A stretch of DNA of 64,000 nt from Nitrospira sp. (GCA_024760505.1 CP058931.1:806001-870000); one strand, 5' to 3'; positions 44,247 through 54,312 are shown, numbered from the stretch's first letter. Translations and numbers: made by a program. Notes: a model not told the origin generated them from the letters alone.

Positions 44247-46900
44247 TCCACGTTTCTGTCAAACTCGCCTGGCGGGAAATCAAAAGCGCCTGGTCTCGGT
44301 TTCTATTTTTATTTCTCTGCATTGCACTTGGTGTCGGCGCCATTGTGGCCGTGGACCTGTTTGCCGTGAATGTCGCACAAGTCATTCTGGGGGATACCCG
44401 TGCTCTGTTAGGCGGTGATGTCGAGCTATCATGGCGGCGGTCGATTTCAGACAAGGGCCATAAAGTGCTGGACTCCCTCACCGGCCGTGACATCGTTCTC
44501 TCACACGTGACTGAAATCGCCGCAATGGCGACGGTGAACAACCCTACCTCCCAAGCGGCCCTCCCGAAAATAGCTTCTCAATTGGTGGAACTCAAGGCCA
44601 TAGATTCGGCCTATCCTCTCTATGGTCGGTTGGTAGCGGAACCTGATCTCCCGACAGCGCAACTGCTGGATCCGCTTCAATCCGGTTGTGGTCACTCGCC
44701 GTGCTTTGGAGCACTTGTCCAGGAATCCTTGCTGATCCGGCTCAATCTGACCGTTGGCAGCGAGCTGCAGATCGGCCAGGGAAACTTCCTTATTACCGCC
44801 GTACTGAAAAAGGAACCCGACAAGATTGCCAATGGATTTAGTTTGGGCCCACGGGTCATGATTTCCCAGGACGCGCTCAAGGCCACCGCGTTGATCCAAA
44901 CCGGAAGCCGAATTCAGGAACGATATCGTTTGTCCCTATCCAACTCCACCTCTCTTGAGCCTTTGATGGGTGAGTTACGCGGACGCCTCAGCCAGGAAGG
45001 GGCCCAGGTCACCTCATTTCGCGACGCCCAGCCACGACTCCGCCGGTTCCTTGACCAATTAAATCTCTATCTTGGGCTTATCGGGTTTACGATCTTATTG
45101 GTCGGTGGGATCGGAGTGGCTTGCACGATTCAAGGCTTCCTCACACAAAAAATACCCATTATTGCCACACTCAAAACCCTGGGAGCGGATTCTTCACAAA
45201 TCATTCGCCTCTACCTCACACAAAGCCTTATCCTGGGAGGGATTGGCAGTCTTCTTGGGGTCATAGTGGGCGTAGTGCTCCATCGAGGCTTACCCTTATT
45301 GCTTCAAGGCATCATTCCTGAAGCCATGCCCATGAATCCCACTGTCGCTCCTATCCTGCGGGGGATCGTTCTCGGCATCCTCGCCACACTGGCCTTCTCA
45401 CTCTGGCCTCTGTTGGCCATCCGTCATGTCTCTCCGGCATTGGTGTATCGACAAGCAGTGAACCACTCCCAAACTATAACCAACACCCAATCCAGATTAA
45501 CCCGATGGCGAACCATCCTTAAGCATTGGTGGAATGACCGGGCACAGGTCGTGGTCGGCATCAGCATGATGGTGGGCGTGACCGGCCTGGCCATGTGGCA
45601 AGCCCACTCACTGACTCTCGGTTTATTTTTTTCCGGTGCATGTGCAGTGGCCGTTCTCCTCCTCATCGGAGGCACTGGAGTACTGTATAGCATTCTCCGG
45701 CATGTGCCGATTCCTCAGCGGTATTTGTTGCGTCATGCGGTGAGGAATCTTCAACGGCCTGGAAACTTTACCAAACCCATGACGTTGGCCATTGGAATTG
45801 GTGTCATGCTTTTAACCACGCTAACCATTGTGCAACGGTCCTTACTTGATCTGATAGGAAATCAGATACCCTCTCAGGCTCCTTCATTTTTTTTCATAGA
45901 CATCCAACCAGACCAACATCCCCAATTTGTGGACGTGCTCCAACAACAATTCCCGGATTCACCGTATAATTTAGTTCCAGTCGTGAGGTCTCGTCTCACG
46001 GCCATCAACGGAAAAACCATCGATCCTGAAGAGCATAAAGGCCAACGAAACGGATGGTATTTCACCAGGGAATACGTCTTGACGACATCCCGTGATCTTC
46101 CAAAAGATAACGTCCTCACTGAGGGGCAATGGTGGGATCACACCAAGCAGTCAGACCTGGATGGAGCGATGAGAACGCCCTTAGATTTCCCCTTGGTCTC
46201 CGTGGAGAAAGACGCCGCAAAAAACCTGGGGCTCACCCTGGGCTCAACCCTGACGTTGGATATTCAAGGAGTGCCACTTGTCGCAAAAGTAAGCAGTCTT
46301 CGAGAGGTTGATTGGGGAAGTTTTTCTATAAATTTTTTCATGATCCTTCAGCCTGGCTCTTTTGACGGCGCCCCGTTCACCTACATCGCCACAACCAGAG
46401 TGCCAACAACTCTCGAGGTCCCCCTACAGCAAGCCATCGTCGCCGTCCTGCCCAATGTGACAGCCATTAAGGTGGGAGATGTGCTGGAGAGTATTGGGCG
46501 GATCTTTCACCAATTGGCCATGGGGATTCAAGCCTTGGCCTTTCTCTGTCTGGTCACCGGCGCCGTAGTCATGATTGCGGCGATTTCAATCAACCGGTAC
46601 CGGCGTCTTCATGAATTGGCAATCGTGAAAGCCCTGGGAGCAAGTCGCGGGCTACTGGTATTTTCGCTGGGAGTGGAATTCGGTGTCATTGGAGCCTTTG
46701 CAGGCCTGGTTGGACTTGGATTGGGGTGTCTCCTCTCCTGGTTTCTCTTGTACTTCTTTTTTGACCTGACCTGGACCGTCGATCTCATCATATTGAGCAG
46801 AGGCTTGCTTTTGACAATTCTGCTATGCCTCGCGACGGGCTTTCTCGGAACTTACCGGTTGCTGGGCTTCCCTCCTCTGTCCGTCCTCCGCCAAGAATAG
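44243..46900 (+). CDS. FtsX-family ABC permease, YbbP-like
   Basis: An 885-residue permease with an N-terminal membrane helix (FLFLFLCIALGVGAIVAVDL), large extracytoplasmic domains and two FtsX domains, each with several spans (around residues 270-400 and 760-880). The segment HELAIVKALGASRGLLVFSL is typical. It pairs with the YbbA-like ATPase; relatives are thought to act on lipids or lipoproteins or in mechanotransmission. The long frame from 44090 is not used because ATG 44243 overlaps the ATPase stop. Confidence 0.9.
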   Translation: MIHVSVKLAWREIKSAWSRFLFLFLCIALGVGAIVAVDLFAVNVAQVILGDTRALLGGDVELSWRRSISDKGHKVLDSLTGRDIVLSHVTEIAAMATVNNPTSQAALPKIASQLVELKAIDSAYPLYGRLVAEPDLPTAQLLDPLQSGCGHSPCFGALVQESLLIRLNLTVGSELQIGQGNFLITAVLKKEPDKIANGFSLGPRVMISQDALKATALIQTGSRIQERYRLSLSNSTSLEPLMGELRGRLSQEGAQVTSFRDAQPRLRRFLDQLNLYLGLIGFTILLVGGIGVACTIQGFLTQKIPIIATLKTLGADSSQIIRLYLTQSLILGGIGSLLGVIVGVVLHRGLPLLLQGIIPEAMPMNPTVAPILRGIVLGILATLAFSLWPLLAIRHVSPALVYRQAVNHSQTITNTQSRLTRWRTILKHWWNDRAQVVVGISMMVGVTGLAMWQAHSLTLGLFFSGACAVAVLLLIGGTGVLYSILRHVPIPQRYLLRHAVRNLQRPGNFTKPMTLAIGIGVMLLTTLTIVQRSLLDLIGNQIPSQAPSFFFIDIQPDQHPQFVDVLQQQFPDSPYNLVPVVRSRLTAINGKTIDPEEHKGQRNGWYFTREYVLTTSRDLPKDNVLTEGQWWDHTKQSDLDGAMRTPLDFPLVSVEKDAAKNLGLTLGSTLTLDIQGVPLVAKVSSLREVDWGSFSINFFMILQPGSFDGAPFTYIATTRVPTTLEVPLQQAIVAVLPNVTAIKVGDVLESIGRIFHQLAMGIQALAFLCLVTGAVVMIAAISINRYRRLHELAIVKALGASRGLLVFSLGVEFGVIGAFAGLVGLGLGCLLSWFLLYFFFDLTWTVDLIILSRGLLLTILLCLATGFLGTYRLLGFPPLSVLRQE

Positions 46901-46903
46901 TCA

Positions 46904-47025
46904 GGGGCTGTTGAAAAAGTCCGCCAGCTGCGTTCTCAGCCCTTTGTCGTGCTCACGTACAACCTGTACGTTCCGTGCGCCAAATGGCCTGCGGCCTTGC
47001 TGGTCGAATCTTTTTGAACAGCCCC
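46904..47025. repeat. 122-bp palindromic element with GGGGCTGTT ends
   Basis: The left end GGGGCTGTTGAAAAAG (46904-46919) and the right end CTTTTTGAACAGCCCC (47010-47025) are inverted. An inner GCGGCCTTGCTGG (46991-47003) mirrors CCAGCAAGGCCGC of the element at 54143. It begins 4 bp after the permease stop and could form a long hairpin that ends its transcript. It has no gene, so it looks like a miniature or REP-type element. Confidence 0.8.
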
Positions 47026-47421
47026 AAGAGGATGGCGGCATTTCCTCATCCCGATGAAACGAGATTGACTGACCGTGTGCAAATTTCGAATATTCAACAA
47101 GCCTCTTTCGCCAAAGCCCAATCCTGAACCTCACAAGTGCCCATTTTTCTCCTAATCCTTGAACCCCTCCCCGATGTTATCCATTTAGATACAGACTGTA
47201 TGCTGTTGAATAACAACCTGTCCCACAACTGATGCCCTAATACCTCAGCCTCTTTGCATTTTTTAAAAAATTTCAAAACAAATTAAAAAAATTTTGCTCC
47301 ACATTCATCAGTATTTCAATGAGTTATATGCAATGAGACCCCTAAAATATCTCTTTACTCACTTTTGGGTACATTCTTTGCTTTATAACATGGGAACCAC
47401 AAAAAACATTTGAGGGAAGCC

Positions 47422-47541
47422 ATGGAAATTATTTTAGCCATCTGTACCTCAGGCCTTGGAATCTTCGGAGGAATGCTTGTCATTTGGAATGGTCAGAACT
47501 CTGTAACTTCTAATGCACCTGGCACTTCCCATACACGGTAG
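47422..47541 (+). CDS. 39-residue membrane microprotein
   Basis: A short frame (MEIILAICTSGLGIFGGMLV then IWNGQNSV and a polar tail) with one membrane span. TGAGGGAAGCC before the ATG is a plausible ribosome binding site. It sits alone in the 660-bp space between the repeat element and the response regulator. The composition and start signal favour a real gene, but the length makes it uncertain. Confidence 0.45.
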   Translation: MEIILAICTSGLGIFGGMLVIWNGQNSVTSNAPGTSHTR

Positions 47542-47690
47542 AGAGATGGCCAAAACAATATAGACCTGTGCGTACCCGACAGTTGTTCATGAGCCACCTT
47601 TGACTGGTTTCACTAACGGTGAATCAAACTTGAGGGGGCTCGATCCATCAGGATGGTGGATTCAGTCATAGGATAAAAAAGGAGACCTTG

Positions 47691-48128
47691 ATGTCAAAAA
47701 ACATACTCATTATTGATGATGATAATATGAGCCGTGGATTGCTCCGGATGGTCCTGGAATATGATGGGTGTCATTGCGTGGAAGCCGAAAACGGAGCCAA
47801 AGGGTTATCACTGCTTGAATCAAAATCATTTGATATTGTGATTCTGGATAATGCGATGCCCGTCATGACCGGCATGGAATTTTTGGACCGGTTACAGCAT
47901 ATCCCACGCAAACAGGACATCCCCATCATTATGGTGACCGGGTTCCTCAACGCCGTCGTCCGCGAAAACGCCACCCGCTTAGGAGCCTATGCGATTATCG
48001 GTAAACCCTATGATTTCGGGGAATTACGGGCCATTGTCACTCAATTATGTCCTTCAACCGGCTCCCCAAAACCCCGTTCCTTCGTGGTGGCCAACATGTC
48101 CCAAACTTATAGTCCCCCTCCGGCCTGA
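47691..48128 (+). CDS. Single-domain response regulator
   Basis: A 145-residue CheY-like receiver. The acidic cluster is in ILIIDDDNMSR, the phosphoacceptor Asp in IVILDNAMPVMTGMEF, the Thr in IIMVTGF and the Lys in AIIGKPYDF. There is no output domain, so it must act by protein contact. AAAAAGGAGACCTTG precedes ATG 47691. No kinase lies nearby. Confidence 0.92.
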   Translation: MSKNILIIDDDNMSRGLLRMVLEYDGCHCVEAENGAKGLSLLESKSFDIVILDNAMPVMTGMEFLDRLQHIPRKQDIPIIMVTGFLNAVVRENATRLGAYAIIGKPYDFGELRAIVTQLCPSTGSPKPRSFVVANMSQTYSPPPA

Positions 48129-48174
48129 GAAAGGGATGAAGGAATCATTCCTTCATAAAAAGCATACTCCGGGG

Positions 48175-50040
48175 CTATTGTCCAAATAATTGTTTCAGAA
48201 CATCCGCTCCGTCTTGTAGGAGTTGTTGTAATTCCTGTTCATCCCCCTGTAAGACTTTCTCAATCCTCCGCTCCACGTTCATTTTGACCTGCTGCCCAAA
48301 GGATTGGGTATCCAATTGCAATAACGGTTGTTGAACCGTTCCCAGAACGGTAAAAGGCAGCACCAACTTTCCTTGATGCCACGCAACTTTGGCCATCGGA
48401 AATCGCTGAATAATCCGGTCGCCGATCGTCCGTGAAACGGCCAGATTGCCTTGCAGATTCAACGATTCATCAAAGGGGAGACTTCCCACCCCTGTCATTG
48501 AGAAATCTGGTGCCTCAACGGTCAATTGCCGAATCACCAGTCCCTTGCTTTCCAGTTCCACGTTGGCATCAATCGAGGAAAATTTCGTCGCACCGGTGGA
48601 TTCCTCCAAAAGGTCCGGTAGCTGAAGGGCATCTTCAATCCCTTGCATGACATCAAATCCAACTAATTGCCCATCCCGGATCATCAATCGGACTGGTCCG
48701 GTCATCGTTGATGGCCCGGAGGGCGGGTGCGCCGCTCGCACGAGGCTCCAATGCAAATTTCCTACACCGGTCAACCGGAGGGAGGAAGACCTTAAGGCCT
48801 GCATCATTGATTCAACCGCAAAATTCGTAAAGGTTCCCTGGAACGAAAACAGGGGAACAGCTGGGGTCCCGTCCCATCTTCCATGTGCCTCAAAATTTCC
48901 CCTAAACCCTTTGGCCTTGAGGAACACCAGGTCTACCCTTGTCCCTTGGATCACCGTTTCAAACCGAATCTGCTCCAGTGAAAACGGGCGTCGCACGGAA
49001 AGCGCCCAGGGAAAATCAACTGAGGACAGAGTAGGGGCCTCACCGGACAAAATCAGACGTCCAGGCGTACCATGACCCGAAAGATGAATGGTCGCCCCAC
49101 CCGTTTGGAGATCAACGGTCAACGGATCAATCCTCACTCCTGTGGAGGGTTTCGAGCGCCCCTCGGGGATCAGAGATGCCATCAGATGAGCCTGAAGGTC
49201 CCTGACGAACACAGGTTTATCCAACGCGATATTCAGGGGCATGTCATCCGTCGATAGGTCTGAAATCTGCACGTCCAACTCAAGTCTTCCATCCATCACT
49301 TGGCCCTTTGCGGTTCCTTCTACACTACCTATGCTGCCCGCGAGATCGATCATCGGAAGATCAAAAGTGGATTGAAGGGGGCCAAATCGCCCGGTCATTT
49401 CCAATGGGAGCTGATTGGGCATCACCACACCCTTCACATGCAGACTCGCCGTCTGGCCAAATTGAACGGAATTTGTGACCACATCCAGTTGCTCAAAGTG
49501 GTAGAAACGGAAGGGTTCTTGGGCACGATCCTCATACTGTAGGATTCCTCCACTCATAGATAACCGCTCCACTGCAAACACACCGAATATGGGCTTCAGA
49601 GCATTGGCTGGATTCGAACCCGCCTTCTCAGGCGGATGGAGAGCCGGATCTTTTCCGACAGTGGCCATATTCAACGCCCCATCATGTCTGCGGATGATGT
49701 GAACTGTCGGATCCTGAAGACGCACGTGTTCAACCTGAATATGCCGGCGCAACAGTGGGAGCCACTGAATCTCCACCTCAGCAAAAGGAATCGTGACAAA
49801 CGCCTGAGGATTGAACGCCGGGTCATCCCCTATTGTCAGATCCCGCACCCGAAAACCCAGTTTAGGAAAAAGCGTTAAGCGGACATCCTGCACATCCACC
49901 GGACGATGGAGGGCCTGTTCCAGAACGGGTAAATACCGATCCCGGTACCGATTCAAATCCAGCAAAACCGGAAGAAGCAGGATGACCACAATCACCAGGC
50001 CAATGAGGATAGCGAGACCAACCATGATATTACTCTTCAC
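48175..50040 (-). CDS. AsmA family protein
   Basis: A 621-residue protein with an N-terminal membrane anchor (MVGLAILIGLVIVVILLLPV) followed by the AsmA start YLPVLEQALHRPVDVQDVRL. The rest is beta-rich, ending in the conserved C-terminal region (SLNLQGNLAVSRTIGDRIIQ). AsmA-type proteins bridge the envelope and help lipid movement to the outer membrane. It is convergent with the response regulator and divergent from polA. Confidence 0.9.
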   Translation of the reverse strand: MKSNIMVGLAILIGLVIVVILLLPVLLDLNRYRDRYLPVLEQALHRPVDVQDVRLTLFPKLGFRVRDLTIGDDPAFNPQAFVTIPFAEVEIQWLPLLRRHIQVEHVRLQDPTVHIIRRHDGALNMATVGKDPALHPPEKAGSNPANALKPIFGVFAVERLSMSGGILQYEDRAQEPFRFYHFEQLDVVTNSVQFGQTASLHVKGVVMPNQLPLEMTGRFGPLQSTFDLPMIDLAGSIGSVEGTAKGQVMDGRLELDVQISDLSTDDMPLNIALDKPVFVRDLQAHLMASLIPEGRSKPSTGVRIDPLTVDLQTGGATIHLSGHGTPGRLILSGEAPTLSSVDFPWALSVRRPFSLEQIRFETVIQGTRVDLVFLKAKGFRGNFEAHGRWDGTPAVPLFSFQGTFTNFAVESMMQALRSSSLRLTGVGNLHWSLVRAAHPPSGPSTMTGPVRLMIRDGQLVGFDVMQGIEDALQLPDLLEESTGATKFSSIDANVELESKGLVIRQLTVEAPDFSMTGVGSLPFDESLNLQGNLAVSRTIGDRIIQRFPMAKVAWHQGKLVLPFTVLGTVQQPLLQLDTQSFGQQVKMNVERRIEKVLQGDEQELQQLLQDGADVLKQLFGQ

Positions 50041-50188
50041 AAAGACATGCTCCCGTCATGAGCCAGAGGATTCGGTAGTTTACCATGTTCCATTTCTCTC
50101 CGTAGATAAACCATCCTAAGATATCGACACCTCAAGGACTATCAGGTATCTTCAAGGGCCAACAATCATACAAAGAGGATATTTTCCT

Positions 50189-53047
50189 GTGACCACTGTG
50201 AGTGAACCGTCTTCCCCTCTTCCGATTCGTCATGTCGTGTTAGTCGACGCCTCAGGCTATATTTTCAGGGCCTTTCATGCCATCAAGATTTTGAACAGTC
50301 CGAATGGTACCCCCGTCAATGCTGTCTATGGATACATCACCATGCTGATGAAACTACTGGACGATATGAAACCCGATCATATTGCCGTCATCTTTGATTC
50401 CGCACGAAAAACCTTTCGAAACGATCTGGCCCCCAGCTACAAGGCCAATCGCAGCGAACCACCTGAGGAGTTGGTGCCTCAATTTTCTCTCGTCCGGGAG
50501 GCGACACGGGCTTTTAATTTTGATTGCATTGAACTGAACGGATTCGAAGCCGACGATCTGATCGCTACCTACGCAAAACATGCCATGGAAGCCGGCGCGA
50601 ATGTGACCATCGTGTCCTCGGACAAAGATCTTATGCAGTTGGTATCAGAACAGGTCAGTATGTTTGATCCCATCAAAAGCCGAAAGATCGGTCCCGAGCA
50701 AGTTCTGGAAAAATTCGGTGTGCCACCTGAGAAAGTTGTCGACGTACAGTCATTGGCGGGAGACTCCACGGACAATGTGCCCGGGGTCCCGGGTATCGGC
50801 ATCAAAACAGCCGCACAACTCATTCAGGAATATGGTGACCTGGACACCCTCCTTGCGCGCGCCTCAGAAATCAAGCAGAACAAGCGACGGGAAAGCCTCA
50901 TTGAACATGCCGATAAGGCCCGACTCTCCCGTGAATTAGTCCGGCTTCGATCCGATGTCCCGCTGCCATTTCCGCTTGAACAATTGGAGCGACGCCAGCC
51001 CAATATGGATTTATTAGCTGCCTTCCTCAATGAACAGGGCTTCAAATCGATTCTGGCTCGCCTACAAAGCCGCGTGAAGGGTGAACAGGATCCCACTGTC
51101 ACCCCTTCTGCCACACCGGTCAACTATGCACCAGCAGCGAAAGATCCCGAAACAACGCCGCTGCCTACCAAAGCCCATTACGAGTTAATTCAAACAGTGT
51201 CGGCCCTTCAAGGCTGGGTGGAGGAGGCGACTCGTCGCGGGATTGTGGCCGTCGACTGCGAAACCACGTCTCTCGATCAAACCAGAGCTGAATTGGTTGG
51301 GTTCTCACTGAGCCTGGAACCCGGCCAGGCCTGTTATGTACCTGTCGGTCATGTGGCCCCGGGATCCACGTCGCATCAGGATTTGCTCTCACACGATACA
51401 TCTGCTGCCTTGCCGGAAAAACCGGAACAAATTCCCCTCCAACAGGCGCTCGACATCCTTGGGCCACTGCTGACAGACCCCGGTGTGCTCAAGATCGGGC
51501 ACAATATTAAATACGACATGGTGGTGTTTCGCCGGTATGGCCTCAACGTGTCTCCCGTGGACGATACCATGCTGCTCTCATACGTCTTAGAAGGAGGCAT
51601 GCATGGCCATGGTATGGACGAACTAGCCGAACACTTTTTGGGCCATACAACGATCAAATTTAAAGACGTCACGGGTACCGGAAAGTCTCAAATCACGTTT
51701 GATCAGGTTCCTTTAGAAAAAGCGTTGGAATATGCCGCGGAAGATGCCGATGTGACCCTGCGGCTCCATCAGGTCCTCAAACCTCGTCTCATCAGCGAAC
51801 ACATGACCACCGTCTACGAAACGCTCGAGCGTCACCTCATTCCCGTGCTGGCCACCATGGAGCAAACAGGGATCAAAGTCGATGTGTCCCAACTCAAACA
51901 GGTCAGCCAGGAGTTTTCTCTCCGTCTCCGGGAATTGGAACAAGAGATCCATCGCCTGGCCGGAAAGACCTTTAATGTTGGTTCCCCCAAACAACTCGGC
52001 GAAGTGATGTTTGACGACCTCGCCTTGGGAGGGGGTCAAAAAGGCAAAGCCGGCAGCTATAGCACAGGAGTCGATGTTCTCGAATCCCTAGCCGCTCAAG
52101 GCCATGAACTCCCGTCACGTGTCTTGGAATGGCGGCATTTGGAGAAACTCCGCAGCACGTATGCCGATGCGCTCATCCGTCAAATCAATCCCGACACGAA
52201 CCGGGTGCATACCTCCTATGCCATGGCGTCTGCCGCAACGGGAAGACTCTCATCCACAGACCCCAATCTCCAGAACATTCCTATTCGCACGGAAGAGGGC
52301 CGAAGAATCCGGCGCGCCTTTGTCTCGGACCCAGGCTGGACACTACTTTCGCTGGATTATTCACAGATTGAACTGCGTCTGCTCGCCCACGTCGCGGATA
52401 TTCCCGTTCTCAAGAAAGCCTTTTGGGAAGGCCAGGATATTCATGCCCTCACCGCCAGCCAGGTCTTCGGCATCCCCCTGGAACAGATGGATCCTGGAAT
52501 TCGACGAAAAGCCAAGGCCATCAATTTCGGCATCATTTATGGAATCAGTGCCTTCGGGTTGGCCCGCCAATTGAGTGTGGAGCCGGGCGAGGCCGCTGCC
52601 TACATCAAAACCTATTTTGAACAGTATCCCGGCATCCAGGATTACATGGAGCGCACCAAACAGTTTTGCCGGCAACACGGATACGTCCAGACATTGTTTG
52701 GACGTCGGTGCCATGTCCCTGGCATTCATGATAAAAATCCCGCCAGACGAAATTTCTCTGAGCGAGCGGCCATCAATGCCCCATTGCAAGGCACGGCGGC
52801 CGACATCCTGAAGCGGGCCATGATCCGCGTACCTGCGGCATTGGGCCAGCATGGCTTAACGCCCCGCGCAAAAATGCTGTTGACCGTCCACGATGAGTTA
52901 CTATTCGAGGTAGAAGAAGCGGCGGTCGAGCAAACCACTACGGTCATTAAACAGGTGATGGAAGCCGCCACACTCCCTGCCCTACAATTGTCGATCCCGC
53001 TGACGGTCGAAGCAGGACATGGCCCATCCTGGGACAAAGCCCATTAG
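50189..53047 (+). CDS. polA: DNA polymerase I
   Basis: The 952-residue enzyme has all three domains. The 5'-nuclease has FEADDLIATYA and DNVPGVPGIGIKTA. The 3'-5' exonuclease is intact: DCETTSL, IGHNIKYD and YAAEDADVTL hold the four carboxylates. The polymerase motifs are LSLDYSQIELRLLAH (A), RRKAKAINFGIIYG (B) and LTVHDELLFEV (C). It fills gaps in repair and removes RNA primers. The start is GTG 50189 after AGAGGA. It is monocistronic. Confidence 0.97.
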   Translation: MTTVSEPSSPLPIRHVVLVDASGYIFRAFHAIKILNSPNGTPVNAVYGYITMLMKLLDDMKPDHIAVIFDSARKTFRNDLAPSYKANRSEPPEELVPQFSLVREATRAFNFDCIELNGFEADDLIATYAKHAMEAGANVTIVSSDKDLMQLVSEQVSMFDPIKSRKIGPEQVLEKFGVPPEKVVDVQSLAGDSTDNVPGVPGIGIKTAAQLIQEYGDLDTLLARASEIKQNKRRESLIEHADKARLSRELVRLRSDVPLPFPLEQLERRQPNMDLLAAFLNEQGFKSILARLQSRVKGEQDPTVTPSATPVNYAPAAKDPETTPLPTKAHYELIQTVSALQGWVEEATRRGIVAVDCETTSLDQTRAELVGFSLSLEPGQACYVPVGHVAPGSTSHQDLLSHDTSAALPEKPEQIPLQQALDILGPLLTDPGVLKIGHNIKYDMVVFRRYGLNVSPVDDTMLLSYVLEGGMHGHGMDELAEHFLGHTTIKFKDVTGTGKSQITFDQVPLEKALEYAAEDADVTLRLHQVLKPRLISEHMTTVYETLERHLIPVLATMEQTGIKVDVSQLKQVSQEFSLRLRELEQEIHRLAGKTFNVGSPKQLGEVMFDDLALGGGQKGKAGSYSTGVDVLESLAAQGHELPSRVLEWRHLEKLRSTYADALIRQINPDTNRVHTSYAMASAATGRLSSTDPNLQNIPIRTEEGRRIRRAFVSDPGWTLLSLDYSQIELRLLAHVADIPVLKKAFWEGQDIHALTASQVFGIPLEQMDPGIRRKAKAINFGIIYGISAFGLARQLSVEPGEAAAYIKTYFEQYPGIQDYMERTKQFCRQHGYVQTLFGRRCHVPGIHDKNPARRNFSERAAINAPLQGTAADILKRAMIRVPAALGQHGLTPRAKMLLTVHDELLFEVEEAAVEQTTTVIKQVMEAATLPALQLSIPLTVEAGHGPSWDKAH

Positions 53048-53106
53048 AGGTTAGGCTCTTCAGGAAATCGTGTGAGTTGTTCGGGCAACACGGATCTGGC
53101 AAGGAC

Positions 53107-53278
53107 CCCCTCCTTTGTAAGGAGGGGTAAGGGGAGGTAGAAACGCTATATGCCAACATGCCGCAAGTGCTGCTGGCGGCATAGCATGGGCACACAGTTG
53201 AATCTCTACCCCACCTTTAAATCCTCTTCGGGATGAAACCCCTTACAAAGTGGAGGAATATTTCGGCACATGTTCTCA
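53107..53278. repeat. Repeat region with CCCCTCCTT/AAGGAGGGG hairpin after polA
   Basis: CCCCTCCTT and AAGGAGGGG (53107-53127) form a tight hairpin, which may also end the polA transcript. A related arm, CCCCTTACAAAGTGGAGG (about 53237-53254), is inverted relative to CCTCCTTTGTAAGG, so the whole stretch looks like a dispersed inverted repeat without a gene. The rest of 53279-53417 is non-coding. Confidence 0.6.
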
Positions 53279-53417
53279 AGCATTGGCCGATGGGTTTGCC
53301 GACACTAAACCCGGAAGAACCAAAGGATAAAGGGAGAAGGCAAACGTGAAACGTAAGGGGTAAGGGACCGGAGGATCCTTTCCACTCACTCCCGACTTTT
53401 CACTTCTCCCTCCCTGG

Positions 53418-53464
53418 TTCACTTTTCAGGAATGGCGGTATATACTTTTGGTGATACCTGAAAG
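53418..53464 (+). promoter_or_regulatory. Promoter and operator-like site of the toxin-antitoxin pair
   Basis: TTCACT (53418-53423) and TATACT (53441-53446), 17 bp apart, form a sigma-70-like promoter 28 bp before the antitoxin ATG. TTCAGG (53425-53430) and CCTGAA (53457-53462) flank the -10 box as an inverted repeat, a likely operator for self-repression by the antitoxin complex. Confidence 0.5.
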
Positions 53465-53473
53465 GAGGGAGAG

Positions 53474-53716
53474 ATGAGTAAAGTGTTATCCCTAAAACTC
53501 GACGAAAACGCCTACAAAGAAACTGAAGCCATCCGAAAACGTTTGAACATGCCTCGAAACCTGTATATCAAAAAAGCTCTGGCTCACTTCAACGCCCTCT
53601 ACGCAAGAAAAGCGTTGGCCCAGGACTATGAGAAATCCTCTCATCAGGTATCTGCCGCACATCTCGACTATTTGAAGGAAACCGAACTTCTGGACGATCT
53701 CCCAAACGACCTATGA
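53474..53716 (+). CDS. Antitoxin of a MazEF-like pair, ribbon-helix-helix type
   Basis: An 80-residue protein whose N-terminus VLSLKLDENAYKETEAIRKR fits a ribbon-helix-helix DNA-binding fold, and whose acidic C-terminus (LKETELLDDLPNDL) would wrap the toxin. GAAAGGAGGGAG gives a strong ribosome binding site. The stop overlaps the toxin start by 4 nt. It should neutralise the toxin and repress the operon. Confidence 0.82.
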   Translation: MSKVLSLKLDENAYKETEAIRKRLNMPRNLYIKKALAHFNALYARKALAQDYEKSSHQVSAAHLDYLKETELLDDLPNDL

Positions 53717-54087
53717 CGCCCCAATATGGCCATCTGTATTTGGCAGACTTGAATCCACGATTTGGAACCGAACCCGGAAAGATTAGACCGGTTGTCGTCG
53801 TTCAAACTGATGCTTTGAATCCCTATCACCTTTCCACGCTCATTTGTCCATTAACCACTCAAGTGCTTGATGTCCACACTCCCCTTCGAGTATCAATTCC
53901 TCAAGGGGTATCAGGGCTGACCAGTATCTCTGACATTTTAGTGGATCAAATCAAGGCCATTGATAATCAACGCTTTCGCAAAGAACTCGGGGCCTTACCC
54001 GATCCCTATCTTGCCGAGCTTCGGAAAAAACTAATGCAAATTTTGGACTTCGTCGAGGAAAGTCTCTCTTTGGCACCGCCCATTTGA
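53713..54087 (+). CDS. MazF/PemK-family endoribonuclease toxin
   Basis: A 124-residue toxin with GHLYLADLNPRFGTEPGKIR at the start, where Arg is the usual catalytic residue, PVVVVQTDALN, and STLICPLTTQV, as in MazF/PemK. It would cut mRNA at short sequences when free of antitoxin. It overlaps the antitoxin gene by ATGA. Length is normal, and nothing suggests inactivation. Confidence 0.92.
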   Translation: MTPQYGHLYLADLNPRFGTEPGKIRPVVVVQTDALNPYHLSTLICPLTTQVLDVHTPLRVSIPQGVSGLTSISDILVDQIKAIDNQRFRKELGALPDPYLAELRKKLMQILDFVEESLSLAPPI

Positions 54088-54142
54088 GTCATATCCCATA
54101 TTCAGAAACCCATGGGTGACCAAAATGCAAACATGGAAAATT

Positions 54143-54267
54143 GGGGGAGTGTTCAAAAATTCCCGTCCAGCAAGGCCGCAGCCACTTGAACGAGCGGAGC
54201 GAATGAAGGAATACGTGAGCACGGCCAAGGGGCGAGAACGCCCTGGCGGCATTTTTCAACACTCCCC
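54143..54267. repeat. 125-bp palindromic element with GGGGAGTGTT ends
   Basis: The ends GGGGGAGTGTTCAAAAA (54143-54159) and TTTTTCAACACTCCCC (54252-54267) are inverted. Inside, CCAGCAAGGCCGC is shared, inverted, with the element at 46904-47025. It sits between the toxin gene and the next membrane-protein gene and carries no gene. Confidence 0.8.
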
Positions 54268-54312
54268 ATAAATCTGTTACCCTCTGGAACGCTGTGCTGA
54301 CAAAGGAGTCGT

